Below are positions 14,396 through 22,777 of a stretch of DNA of 30,014 bases, piece by piece. The notes below the pieces were generated by a model that searched no databases, had not been told where the DNA came from, and worked only from the letters and a program-made list of their open reading frames with translations. The translations under genes and the position numbers were made by a program. How positions within the stretch are numbered: the stretch's first letter is position 1; each line of letters begins with the position of its first letter. This DNA comes from a virus: the IMG/VR virus record IMGVR_UViG_3300034072_002192, positions 1 to 30,014 of that record; one strand, written 5' to 3'.

Positions 14396-15838
14396 ATGAA
14401 CGATAGCGCTGCACCGAACGTCAAGGCTTTCATCTCTTACGCCTGGTCCTCGAATGCTCACGAGGATTGGGTGCTAGATTTGGCAACCCGACTCGCCTCT
14501 GATGGGGTTGAGGTCGTGTTCGATAAGTGGGACCTGCAGGTCGGGCACGACGCTCACGCCTTCATGGAGAAGATGGTCACAGATCCACTTGTAACCAAGG
14601 TCATGATGATCTGCGACCGCATGTACAAGGAGAAGGCGGATGGAAGGATGGGTGGTGTCGGAAAAGAGACTACAATCCTTACCGCAGAAATTTACGAGAA
14701 AACGGAGCAGAACAAGTATGCGGCGATCATTACCGATACCGATGAGCAGGGTAGACGTTACGTCCCGGCCTACTACGGCGGTCGCCAATACATTGACTTC
14801 ACCGACCCATCGAAAGCCGAGATAAAGTACCAGGAACTACTGCGGTGGCTCTTCGACAAACCGAAGCACGTCAGGCCAAAGCTCGGCACTGCGCCATCGT
14901 TTATCACCGACCCCGACGCTGTCGTCACCAGCACCACGTCCAAGTTTAAGGCCACGGAGCATGCGATCAAAACCAATGCGCTCCAAGCAGGCGGTCTCAT
15001 CGCGGATTTCGGGGAAGCGATGGTCGCGGAGTTCCGAGAGGCTAAACCTACTCCCGCCGATGGCGAGCAATTCGACGAGGCTGTACTCCGAGCGGCTGCA
15101 TCGATGCGGCCGGCTATGCGCCATTTTCACGAGCTAGTTCTTGCAGAGGCGCGCTATAGTGGCACGAACTTCAATCGCTTTCTCCGAATCATGGAGCGAG
15201 TCGGTAGTCTAACCTATCGGCCGCGACACGTCATGCAATGGATGGAGCGTGAATTCGACGCGTATCGAATGATGAGCTATGAAGGTTTTTTAGGGCTAAT
15301 AGCTATTCTGATATCGGAACAGCGGTTTGACCTTATTGGCCAAGCCGTCAATCATACGTATCATATTCCGGAACGCGAAACGTGGAATGGGCCTGTTACC
15401 ACAACCTTTGCGGTTTTCAATTCGGACGTCAGTAGCATGAGGGAGCGAAAGCAGCGGCTTGTTTCAAATCGGGTTGATCTCTACGCGGATTTGATTGCTG
15501 ATACTTACAAGCTCAGCTATCCTACTGTGGCAAGTCTAATTGAGGCCGATGTTCTGCTCCATGTGAAGACAATCCTCTCCGACGCAGACGATCAGGAGAA
15601 GTGGTGGTGGCCCAGAATGGTTATCTACTTCCGAGAATTCGGCTTTTTAGACTTATTTGCGCGCTCGGAGTCACTTGCATTTTTTCAGCGCTGGGCAACT
15701 GAAGTTTTTGGTCCTATCAGCGTCGAGGAATTTAGGGAGGCGGTTACAAATCTTCAGCCTCATCGGGGCTATCTTGGAAATCACGTTCCAACGTTAGGAT
15801 CGCTGACGAACTCGAAGAACTTAGGCTCACGTCCATAG
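14396..15838 (+). CDS. SEFIR-domain protein, candidate antiphage defence
   Basis: 480 residues starting MNDSAAPNVKAFISYAWSSN. Residues 10-152 are a SEFIR domain (TIR-like fold): FISYAW at 12-17, VFDKWDLQVG at 41-50, ICDRMYKEKADGRMGGVGKE at 72-91. Residues 153-480 are mostly helical, match nothing I recognise and may sense infection or regulate the domain. GGAGG lies 4 bases before the ATG. It is on the plus strand against the late operon, has visibly lower GC and lies between V and thermonuclease, so it is an inserted cargo gene with its own expression. Bacterial SEFIR proteins (bSEFIR) are known antiphage systems linked to NAD depletion; that activity here is inferred. Confidence 0.8.
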   Translation: MNDSAAPNVKAFISYAWSSNAHEDWVLDLATRLASDGVEVVFDKWDLQVGHDAHAFMEKMVTDPLVTKVMMICDRMYKEKADGRMGGVGKETTILTAEIYEKTEQNKYAAIITDTDEQGRRYVPAYYGGRQYIDFTDPSKAEIKYQELLRWLFDKPKHVRPKLGTAPSFITDPDAVVTSTTSKFKATEHAIKTNALQAGGLIADFGEAMVAEFREAKPTPADGEQFDEAVLRAAASMRPAMRHFHELVLAEARYSGTNFNRFLRIMERVGSLTYRPRHVMQWMEREFDAYRMMSYEGFLGLIAILISEQRFDLIGQAVNHTYHIPERETWNGPVTTTFAVFNSDVSSMRERKQRLVSNRVDLYADLIADTYKLSYPTVASLIEADVLLHVKTILSDADDQEKWWWPRMVIYFREFGFLDLFARSESLAFFQRWATEVFGPISVEEFREAVTNLQPHRGYLGNHVPTLGSLTNSKNLGSRP

Positions 15839-15977
15839 TGCCGATGATTCTCGTCATACAGCGGTACGGGCAGGTCTAGCCGCCAGCGTTGGATACTGTC
15901 GGAAGCTCGTTATGGTCACGTCAGCGCCACCTCCTCGTCGAGCTGACGAAGGACGGTTTAGGATGATCCATGCGGCA

Positions 15978-16550
15978 TCAGATCGCGCCCCCAGTGACGC
16001 CCGACCCAGGTTGGACTTTTTCGTGCTTGTGATCGCGTAGACTGATGGCACTCACTTTGACGTCGCCGGTCGCGCTGGCGTCGCCTTGCACCGAGAGGTT
16101 GCCCTCGATCGTCACCGGGCCGCGCAGGGTGATGCCGCCAGGCGCGTCGATCGCGACGGTGCCGCCGGCGGGCAGGATGGCGGTGAGCGCGTGCGCTTCG
16201 GGGTCGTAGCCGATGCGGGCGCCGTCCGCATATTCGACCAGCTCCGCCAGCGTCGCCCCGGGGGCGGGGAAGGCCTCGCTGTAGATCCCGACCAGCGCAA
16301 CCGCGCCAGCGAGTTGGCCATCGGGCACCAGCACGATCGCCTGCTCGCCGATGCTGGGCGGCGACCAGCTGCGCGTCCGCCCCGCGCGCAGGGCCAACCA
16401 GCGGATCGGCGGCGTCACCGCGCCGCCACCGTCGTCGTCGGGGTCGCCGTAGCGGACGGCGCATTTGCCGGCGGCCAGGTCGACCGTGGCGATCGAGCCC
16501 AGCCGGATCAGCTCGCCCAGGTCTGCGGGGATGTCTTCCTGCTGCCTCAC
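15978..16550 (-). CDS. V: Baseplate spike protein gpV
   Basis: 190 residues with GTG start at 16550 overlapping the Rz stop (GTGA). The OB-fold region (about residues 18-100) has GSIATVDLAAGKCAVRYGD and GEQAIVLVPDG. The C-terminal part is repetitive beta-helix sequence (TVAIDAPGGITLRGPVTIEG, then NLSVQGDASATGDVKV) ending in the LRDHKHEKV motif, whose His-x-His probably binds the iron ion of the spike tip, as in P2 gpV. It pierces the outer membrane at infection. In P2 it follows S; here it follows the lysis genes. Confidence 0.92.
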   Translation of the reverse strand: MRQQEDIPADLGELIRLGSIATVDLAAGKCAVRYGDPDDDGGGAVTPPIRWLALRAGRTRSWSPPSIGEQAIVLVPDGQLAGAVALVGIYSEAFPAPGATLAELVEYADGARIGYDPEAHALTAILPAGGTVAIDAPGGITLRGPVTIEGNLSVQGDASATGDVKVSAISLRDHKHEKVQPGSGVTGGAI

Positions 16551-17107
16551 TTGGCGGCGGCCTCTGCCGGCACCGCGACGCCGGCGGCGATCAGGTCGAG
16601 GGCTTGTTGGTGCATTTCGGCGGCGCGGGCAGCGGCGGCCACAAGCTGTCGATCCTCGACGGCGGGACGGCAAACCAGCTCGGCAGTGGAATCGGGTCGG
16701 TGAAGGCCCGGCTGAGCGGGATCGGGCTGGGGCAGATCGGCGCCGCCGGCGCCACCTCGATCCGCCGGGCATTGCAGGCGGACAGCAGCAGCATCGGCAG
16801 CGCGGCCGACGCGATCGTAATAGGCAGGCGCTTCATGGTCCGATCCTTTGGCGATGGCGGCGGCGATCGTCGCCGGCGCGCGGTTGACGGCGGCCTGGGC
16901 AATGCCGGCCTGTTTGGAGGCGCCCTCCATTTTGGCGATGGTCGCGGTGGCGGCGGCGAGGCGGGCCTTCAGGCCCTCGATCCAGAAGAGACCCTCGATT
17001 CGGATCGTTTGAACGGCGAGCGCCAGCGCCAGGCAGATCGCCACGATCGTGGCGGCGAGCTGGGCCGCGCGTTGGGTGAGCAAGGCGAAGGGGTTCAGGG
17101 TTCCCAA
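16547..17107 (-). CDS. Rz-like inner-membrane spanin
   Basis: 186 residues with an N-terminal membrane segment (residues 18-36, LAATIVAICLALALAVQTI) followed by an Ala-rich helical periplasmic region, as in i-spanins. The start is TTG at 17107, five bases after the endolysin stop; the Shine-Dalgarno is weak and the start could be further in. A second reading frame inside it encodes a lipoprotein of Rz1 type. The pair would fuse inner and outer membranes in the last step of lysis. The C-terminal half is compositionally odd because it also encodes Rz1. Confidence 0.75.
   Translation of the reverse strand: MGTLNPFALLTQRAAQLAATIVAICLALALAVQTIRIEGLFWIEGLKARLAAATATIAKMEGASKQAGIAQAAVNRAPATIAAAIAKGSDHEAPAYYDRVGRAADAAAVRLQCPADRGGAGGADLPQPDPAQPGLHRPDSTAELVCRPAVEDRQLVAAAARAAEMHQQALDLIAAGVAVPAEAAAK
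16591..16836 (-). CDS. Rz1-like outer-membrane spanin lipoprotein, embedded in Rz
   Basis: 81 residues starting MKRLPITIASAALPMLLLSA, with a lipoprotein signal peptide and lipobox LLSAC (lipidated Cys21). The mature part is short and Pro-rich (ICPSPIPLSRAF, PPLPAPPKC), the hallmark of Rz1. It lies wholly inside the Rz gene in another frame, as in lambda. AGGA lies 7-9 bases before the ATG at 16836. It would be sorted to the outer membrane and bind the Rz C-terminus across the periplasm. Confidence 0.82.
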   Translation of the reverse strand: MKRLPITIASAALPMLLLSACNARRIEVAPAAPICPSPIPLSRAFTDPIPLPSWFAVPPSRIDSLWPPLPAPPKCTNKPST

Positions 17108-17111
17108 GACG

Positions 17112-17645
17112 CTACGCCTCGTTGCTGGAGATGGCGGCGTCCGCGGGGACAGCGGCGACCTTGCGGGGAGCGGTGCGGGGCACCCCGGCCGGCCAGCGGC
17201 GCGCGACGCAGCGCGACTTGCCGATCCGCATCACGTTGACGGCGTCGCTCTGGTTGCCGCCCAGGACGTGATAATAGCCGGCATCCTCGGCGACGTAGAA
17301 GCCGACATGGCCGCCGCCTTCGCGCTCGAATACCAGCACCGCGCCGGGGGCAAGCTGGTCAGCGGTGAGCGGCGTTCCCCAGCTCGCCCAGGACTTGGCG
17401 CGCAGTGCGATCTTGGGCGGAGTAATGCCCGCCTGCTTGACGCACCAGGCCGCAAACAGGCCGCACCAGGGCACCGAATCCGCGTTGTACGCGGCGCCCA
17501 GCACGCCGACGCCGAGCCGCGCCGCCCAGCCCATGATGGTGGCACTGTTCGGCACCCCGGGTACCTCGCGCGTGCCGATCAACGCGCGGGCGACGGCGAG
17601 ATAGGGCGGTTCGGCGGTGGCAGGGCGGTTCGGCTGATCGGTCAT
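17112..17645 (-). CDS. Endolysin, TIGR02594/CHAP-like peptidase
   Basis: 177 residues starting MTDQPNRPATAEPPYLAVAR. The central region fits the TIGR02594 class of Cys peptidases: VPWCGLFAAWCVKQAG with nucleophile Cys61, then GGGHVGFYVAE with His113 and a following GGNQSDAVNV. Such proteins cut peptidoglycan peptides. GGGAAAG precedes the ATG. The start overlaps the small membrane gene by ATGA. Lying between holin-like genes and spanins makes it the lysis enzyme. No signal peptide is seen, so release depends on the holin. Confidence 0.87.
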   Translation of the reverse strand: MTDQPNRPATAEPPYLAVARALIGTREVPGVPNSATIMGWAARLGVGVLGAAYNADSVPWCGLFAAWCVKQAGITPPKIALRAKSWASWGTPLTADQLAPGAVLVFEREGGGHVGFYVAEDAGYYHVLGGNQSDAVNVMRIGKSRCVARRWPAGVPRTAPRKVAAVPADAAISSNEA

Positions 17646-17806
17646 GGCTTTCCCTTTCGGCGCGGTCGATCGAAGAGGTGGGTGGCCGCGCGAGAGCCGG
17701 CGGGCTCGATCGCGCGAATGCGGGCGTGGAGGCGGCGTGCGCGCCAATAGCCGAACAGGCAGAGCGCGGCCGAGACGAGCAGCACCAGGGCGAACAGGTC
17801 GGTCAT
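17642..17806 (-). CDS. Small lysis-cassette membrane protein
   Basis: 54 residues starting MTDLFALVLLVSAALCLFGY, one transmembrane segment at residues 3-21, then a strongly basic tail (RARRLHARIR, RPRRKGKP). It overlaps both neighbours by ATGA, so it is translationally coupled within the lysis cassette. A single-TM protein with basic tail could be an antiholin or pinholin-type regulator; no family is recognised. Confidence 0.7.
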   Translation of the reverse strand: MTDLFALVLLVSAALCLFGYWRARRLHARIRAIEPAGSRAATHLFDRPRRKGKP

Positions 17807-18165
17807 TTGGCGCCATCCGTTGCATCCGGGGCGGTAAGGCCGAGGCGCTTGCGGAAGATGGTCTGCAGCGCATCGAGCGCGAAGGCGAAGCCCAGCGCAC
17901 CCATCACCATGGTGGCGATCACCACGCCCCAATCGGGCCATTCCTTCAGCCGTCCGATGCCGAGTGCGATCGTGGCGAAGGCGGGCAGGGCGGACAGTTC
18001 CGAAAAGACCAGCCAGCGGCGCTTGCGCTCCCACAGTCCGAGCGCGGCGGGATCGCGTGGTGGTTCGGGCGCGACGCCGTAGAGCATCCAGCCGAGCCGG
18101 GCGCCGACCATCGCCATGCCGGCGCAGAGTGACCAGAGCCAGAGCAGGATATCTTCGATTTTCAT
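17803..18165 (-). CDS. Putative holin
   Basis: 120 residues starting MKIEDILLWLWSLCAGMAMV. Three hydrophobic segments are visible, at about residues 6-29, 55-72 and 80-102, separated by a charged loop with LWERKRRWLVF, and a basic C-terminus (FRKRLGL). Size, topology and place directly before the endolysin fit a class I holin. AGGAGG lies 9 bases before the ATG. It starts the lysis cassette 28 bases after the fibre gene. Confidence 0.75.
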   Translation of the reverse strand: MKIEDILLWLWSLCAGMAMVGARLGWMLYGVAPEPPRDPAALGLWERKRRWLVFSELSALPAFATIALGIGRLKEWPDWGVVIATMVMGALGFAFALDALQTIFRKRLGLTAPDATDGAK

Positions 18166-18193
18166 AGGTATAAGCCTCCTGGCCCCTCTCGGC

Positions 18194-20623
18194 TCAATTG
18201 TTGTTCCACTTTTCGACAATCGCGTAATAAGTCGCGTTGGTGACGTCGATGGCGGAAGATGTTGGATTGAACACCGTAACATTGACGACGTCATTCGCAC
18301 TTACTCGACCAGAAACAATCAAGTTTCCGTAATCGAGTGAGCATGCGATATTCACCATGTCGCGCATTCTCGCGCCAGGCATCGGGATTTCGAAGCTGGC
18401 ATAATTGAGCGCCGGGATAGGCGGCAGGTTGTATGTCAGCGGGCCGAGTAGCGTCTTGGCCGAATCGCGCCGCCAATAGGTGCCGTCCCACCGCCATCCG
18501 GTCTCACCGCGCGCGGCTTGATATTTGTGGAGGATATCGCCCACCGCCCAGGTGCCGACCGTGAGAGGCAGCACCCATTCGGCGGCGGTTGGGTCGTAGG
18601 TTTCGGATACGCCAACGATAGACCATCCGCCTTCGATGGAAGGGTAGAAGCTGATATTCTGGCTCGCCAGCAGGACGCGTTGGTTCAGATTGCGGTAGTT
18701 GTTCAGGTCGAACCCATCCGCGCTGGCGACCAACTCGTTGAAAACGCCGCCATCCGAAGAGCAATTCTCGATGATGTTTCCAAGAATGGTGGAAGCGACC
18801 GCACGTCGCGCCGTTCCGCTGGTTCCGGTCATGCGGCTATTGCGGATGATGTTCGGCGCCGACTGAACGACAATCGCGTGCGAACCGCCGGCGCCGACTT
18901 CCCAGCTACCGCTTACCTCGAAGCCAGCAATGTCGGGATCGATCGCGACCGGTACCCTCGCCTTCGCGCGGCCGGTGATCACCGTATCGACGGACATGCC
19001 TGGGGCGTTCGGAAACCGGGCATAGACACCGATGCCGGAATCGTTTTCGATATCGACGTTCAGCGTCAGATCGCGCTGGTGCCCACCGGCGAGCGCGTTG
19101 CTGTCGCCGAACTCCATCTTGAGGCCCGACGCGGTCGGATCGCCGAACACACGGACGAACACGTCGAAACGGCTGCGGCAGCAAATCCCTTTGATATTGA
19201 CCAACGCCTCGTTGGTCGGGGTCGTCCGACGTCGCGTGACCGATGCGCGGCAGTCGCAGTCGACTGCATTGAAGAATTCCACGCCGGTGCAGTCCGGATC
19301 CTGGACCGTGGCACTGAGACGCGCGCCGCGACCGAACTGAAGGTGGACAGTATCGTTGCGGTTCGCGGCCGTGATGTTGTTGTCGAGATTATAGACGCCG
19401 GGTCCCACGGCAACGACGTCCACCGATCCGCCGATGATCCCTTCCACCACGCAGACCGCCATGCCGACATCGGTGGCGAGAATGTTGATCCGCGATGCTG
19501 TCCACGAGCGGCCGCGCACCGCCTTGGGGCTGCCTACCGTAGGGCTTGGGCTCGCGGCGACACAGGTCAGGTTGAAGTCGCAGCCATAGATCCAGTTCAA
19601 CTGGATATTCTGCGTTGCCTGATTGGTGTTGCGCGCGCGCGACGTGATGGTGCCGCGACAGTTGGTAGCCCATTCCAGCACGAGCCCGACGCCGGAACTT
19701 TCGCTATCGAGCCAATCGGCATCGATGTTGCTGTCGATCACATAGCGCAGCGTGACGGAGACGTTGCGCAGCTTGAGGCGGGAAAGATCGACCCGCTTTG
19801 GCAACACCTTTGCGGCACTGATCGCGTACAGGGTATCCGTGCCGGTGTTATTGCTGACCGTCTGCGCATCGAGACCATAGGGGATGGACTGATGCAGCTT
19901 GATGACCATGTTGGCGGTGTCCACCGCTCGCACCTGCATCATTGCGGACCAGAGGACATTCCGGCCGCTATTGTCGGTCCAGGCGCCGGGAAGATGGCCG
20001 CTCAGGACGACCCAGTCGCCCGCCGCCAGGGGGCCGGTCAGTTCGGTATAGGCAAATTCCCGAGCGCCGGCTGGAACCGCCGTTTGCGCGGGCGTGATGG
20101 TGGTTCCCGTGTCAACCGATCCGCCGAGCGTGAGCGACACCGGGCTTGCAGCCGTCAACGTCGCATAGTCGATCGCGGTGACGGTGAGGGCGGAGAGCGA
20201 GGCGGCAAGCGCGAAGCTGCCGCCGCCGCCCGCAAACGCGCCGCCCGTGGCAAGCGCACCGGCGGCGCTCGAATAGCGGGAAAGCTGCTTGCCCAGCGCG
20301 TCGACCATCGAGCGCGTGGCGGGGATGCCGATCGGCGTGCCGGCCGCATTGTACCAGGTCAGCGTGCCGGTCTGGTCGCTGATAAAGGTGTTGGGGGCAA
20401 CCGTGGCTGCCACACCGTCGGCGATGGTCGGGTAATAGCGCTGCGCGGTGAAAGCGATGTCGGCGGCGGCTTCCGCCAGCGCCTCGGCATAGGGGGTCGC
20501 CATCCGTTCGAAATAGCCGGCGCCGGAGGTGCGGCGGGTAACGCCCGCCTTCACCACCGGCATCCATTCGGTGCCGTCGACATCGGGGGTCGCGAGGATG
20601 GGCAGATCGCTGATCTTCGCCAT
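18194..20623 (-). CDS. Large tail fibre/spike with beta-helix-like body
   Basis: 809 residues. The N-terminal 60 residues (MAKISDLPILATPDVDGTEW) look like a virion-attachment region, followed by a hinge with Gly-rich AFAGGGGSFALAASL. Residues 250-620 have the irregular Asn/Asp/Val repeats of a right-handed parallel beta-helix, as in spikes that bind or cut capsule polysaccharide. The C-terminal 60 residues (LNYASFEIPMPGARMRDMVN) resemble the closing domain of such spikes. It lies between the tail-assembly-like gene and holin. No catalytic residue can be assigned, so receptor binding and depolymerase activity are both open. Confidence 0.8.
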   Translation of the reverse strand: MAKISDLPILATPDVDGTEWMPVVKAGVTRRTSGAGYFERMATPYAEALAEAAADIAFTAQRYYPTIADGVAATVAPNTFISDQTGTLTWYNAAGTPIGIPATRSMVDALGKQLSRYSSAAGALATGGAFAGGGGSFALAASLSALTVTAIDYATLTAASPVSLTLGGSVDTGTTITPAQTAVPAGAREFAYTELTGPLAAGDWVVLSGHLPGAWTDNSGRNVLWSAMMQVRAVDTANMVIKLHQSIPYGLDAQTVSNNTGTDTLYAISAAKVLPKRVDLSRLKLRNVSVTLRYVIDSNIDADWLDSESSGVGLVLEWATNCRGTITSRARNTNQATQNIQLNWIYGCDFNLTCVAASPSPTVGSPKAVRGRSWTASRINILATDVGMAVCVVEGIIGGSVDVVAVGPGVYNLDNNITAANRNDTVHLQFGRGARLSATVQDPDCTGVEFFNAVDCDCRASVTRRRTTPTNEALVNIKGICCRSRFDVFVRVFGDPTASGLKMEFGDSNALAGGHQRDLTLNVDIENDSGIGVYARFPNAPGMSVDTVITGRAKARVPVAIDPDIAGFEVSGSWEVGAGGSHAIVVQSAPNIIRNSRMTGTSGTARRAVASTILGNIIENCSSDGGVFNELVASADGFDLNNYRNLNQRVLLASQNISFYPSIEGGWSIVGVSETYDPTAAEWVLPLTVGTWAVGDILHKYQAARGETGWRWDGTYWRRDSAKTLLGPLTYNLPPIPALNYASFEIPMPGARMRDMVNIACSLDYGNLIVSGRVSANDVVNVTVFNPTSSAIDVTNATYYAIVEKWNNN

Positions 20624-21084
20624 CAGGCGTCTCCGAAGTTGGGCCAGAGGGGATTGGTCGCGACCGGGAAGTCAGCCAGCGCGCGGTCGTCGGCGGCGGC
20701 GACCAGCTCCTCGATCGTGTTGGACGCGGTGCGGATCGCGTCGATCGCCGAGAAGCGCGCCCGGCCTTCGTCGTTCGGCGCGCGCAGATCGTTGAGCTGG
20801 CGCCAGATCGGGCTGACCAGTTCGATGCGGCGACAGGCCTCGGCCTTGATGGCGCGGACCAGGGCGGCGCGGCGATCGGGCGCCGGGATCACCGCCGGCG
20901 CCGCGATCGGCCCGCCGGTTTCCGGGCAGCACATCAGCGCGCCGCCGGCGGCGAGCTGCGCTATGCAGTCGGCATGCACGCTTGCGTCGACCGGCACCGC
21001 GTCCTCCGGGATCTGGCTGGAAGCATCGGGCAGGTAGAAGCCGCGCGCGGACGGGCTCCACAGGATGGTTGCCTGGTCGATCAT
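20623..21084 (-). CDS. Tail fibre assembly-like protein
   Basis: 153 residues starting MIDQATILWSPSARGFYLPD. The N-terminal part has the phage tail-assembly chaperone look (YLPDASSQIPEDAVPVDASV), the C-terminal part is helical (NTIEELVAAADDRALADFPV, then ATNPLWP). It overlaps H upstream by ATGA and the fibre gene downstream by TGATG. P2 has fibre chaperone G at this place; similarity to G is by position and composition, not clear motif. Confidence 0.65.
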   Translation of the reverse strand: MIDQATILWSPSARGFYLPDASSQIPEDAVPVDASVHADCIAQLAAGGALMCCPETGGPIAAPAVIPAPDRRAALVRAIKAEACRRIELVSPIWRQLNDLRAPNDEGRARFSAIDAIRTASNTIEELVAAADDRALADFPVATNPLWPNFGDA

Positions 21085-22130
21085 GCGATGCCCTCCGCCC
21101 GCCAGTTGACGCCGGACAGCGCGCCTTCGCCGCCGCTGGACGGGTCCTGGATCCAGAGCTGCACCTGGGTGGTGGTGCGGGTGCCGGCGATTTCCTGGAA
21201 GAAATTGTCGTAGTCGCCGCCCGCCGGGATCACGGTGGTCAGCTGCAGATCATAGTCGGTGTTGGCGAAGGCGATCGGGAAGGCGATCGTCACCACCTGC
21301 TGGCCGTTATAGCCTGCCCGGGCCAGGCCGCGCTGGACGAGCGTGCCACCGGGAAACACCTCATAGCCGATAGCGCCGCGCTGCCGGGGCAGGCCGCCAA
21401 ACGCAGCCGGGGTAACCGCCTTGTCGGCTGCCGATGCCGCCTGCAGTTCGGACGCGCTGGCCGGCGTCACCGTCAGGGTGCGATCGTCGCCCAGATCGCC
21501 GCCGCCTGTGACCAGCCCGCCGCCCGTAATGGAGCGGCTGGCGACCGCCGAGATCGCTGCTCCCAGATCGACAATCGCCGACAGGATCGACGCCAGTCTC
21601 GAGCGGAGCGTCGATGGCGTGACGAAGGTCTCGGCATCGTCGCCGGCGTCGGCCGCCGCGTCGACCCGATCCTGCGTCGCGATCTTCGCCACGCCGCGCG
21701 TGGTCTCGGTCGCCGGTGGCCAGGTGAAGATCGCGTCGCCGAACTCGATCGAGGCGGCGAGGTCGCCAGCGAAGCGGACGTCGAAGGCGAACAGCGCGAA
21801 GGCCTGTCCGGCCTTGGACAGGATGTTTTCGCTTTGGCTGTAGGTCGCAAAGAGCGTGCCGTCCGAGAGAAACAGGCCGAAGCCGGAAGCCGACCAGACA
21901 TCGGTGGACGTGTCGTAGACGGTGAGGTGCGCGACGTTCGGCGCGGCGGCCATGCCCGAGGTAATCGGGAGCCGCTTGAACTCACCCGGCAGGCTGGTGA
22001 TCGTCGGCGCCGGATCGAACAGCGCGGCGGTGAGGCCGAGATGGGAAATCACAGTGGGATCGGAGCCGGCCGGCCCCTGCACGGCGGCGGCGCCCGCATC
22101 GGTGAGGTGCAGCACGAGCGGGTTGGCCAT
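21081..22130 (-). CDS. H: Tail fibre protein gpH-like (short)
   Basis: 349 residues starting MANPLVLHLTDAGAAAVQGP. The N-terminal 150 residues match the P2 gpH attachment domain family (LTDAGAAAV and FGLFLSDGTLFATYSQSENI). The middle has a fibre-repeat-like segment (TRGVAKIATQDRVDAAADAG, FVTPSTLRSRL) and the C-terminus ends in a beta-rich tip. P2 gpH is about 669 residues, so this fibre is roughly half as long; the separate 809-residue spike downstream may supply the host-range part. ATG 22130 overlaps the I stop (TGATG). Confidence 0.85.
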   Translation of the reverse strand: MANPLVLHLTDAGAAAVQGPAGSDPTVISHLGLTAALFDPAPTITSLPGEFKRLPITSGMAAAPNVAHLTVYDTSTDVWSASGFGLFLSDGTLFATYSQSENILSKAGQAFALFAFDVRFAGDLAASIEFGDAIFTWPPATETTRGVAKIATQDRVDAAADAGDDAETFVTPSTLRSRLASILSAIVDLGAAISAVASRSITGGGLVTGGGDLGDDRTLTVTPASASELQAASAADKAVTPAAFGGLPRQRGAIGYEVFPGGTLVQRGLARAGYNGQQVVTIAFPIAFANTDYDLQLTTVIPAGGDYDNFFQEIAGTRTTTQVQLWIQDPSSGGEGALSGVNWRAEGIA

Positions 22131-22777
22131 CACGGATGCTCCAGATAGTCGGGGCCGTTGCCGTCCCGGATGGGCTCGCCATTCTCGGTCTGGAGCACGG
22201 CCGCCCAGTTGCGGCTGACATCGAGACTGGCGGCATAGTCGGCACGGCCCAGCGAGCCGGCCATGCCGGCGGCGGCGAGATAAATGGACAGCTGCGCCGA
22301 CACCGTCTGGACGAAATCGAAATGGGCGCGCAGCGGCTTGGCGGCGGCGACATCGCGAATGATGGCGTCGACCACGTCGGCGGTGAGGAAGCTGGGCGCG
22401 ATTTCCGCGGTATCGGCGCGCACTTCGAACCTGTGCGGGCGGCGAGGTGCGGGCATTTCCCACCCCTCGACCACCCGGAGCAGCGGATGGAATCGCGCCA
22501 GCACCTGTTCCACGGCGGCGCGGGTCCCGCGTATCTTGTGCGCGGCGACTGCGCCGGCAACGGCGGTGCGCTTCTGCGCGACCGACCAGTTGGTGTCCCA
22601 ATGGCTGACCGCCCAGCCCCAGGCGAGGAAGGGCAGCAGCGCCTCGGGGCACTGGCCGGGATCGAGCATCGTTGCCAGCGTCGAATAGTCGATCTCGGCG
22701 CGCATCGCGGCCTCGATCGCGCGCATGCCGGCGGTGGCGTTGGGCGGTAGCAGGGAGGTGGCGCGGGCGTCCGTCAC
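22130..22777 (-). CDS. I: Baseplate protein gpI
   Basis: 215 residues starting MTDARATSLLPPNATAGMRA, with the gpI-family pattern LLPFLAWGWAVSHWDTNWSV and the following HKIRGTRAAVEQVL. It joins J in the outer baseplate and contacts fibres. The start overlaps the J stop by ATGA and the gene precedes H, the P2 order. P2 gpI is 176 residues. Confidence 0.92.
   Translation of the reverse strand: MTDARATSLLPPNATAGMRAIEAAMRAEIDYSTLATMLDPGQCPEALLPFLAWGWAVSHWDTNWSVAQKRTAVAGAVAAHKIRGTRAAVEQVLARFHPLLRVVEGWEMPAPRRPHRFEVRADTAEIAPSFLTADVVDAIIRDVAAAKPLRAHFDFVQTVSAQLSIYLAAAGMAGSLGRADYAASLDVSRNWAAVLQTENGEPIRDGNGPDYLEHP

Noticed and set aside
18518-21037. Plus-strand open frame of 839 codons opposite the fibre genes
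   Set aside because: It is antisense to the fibre and assembly-like genes, is rich in Arg, Gly and Asp without domains, and arises from the GC-rich codon use of the opposite strand.
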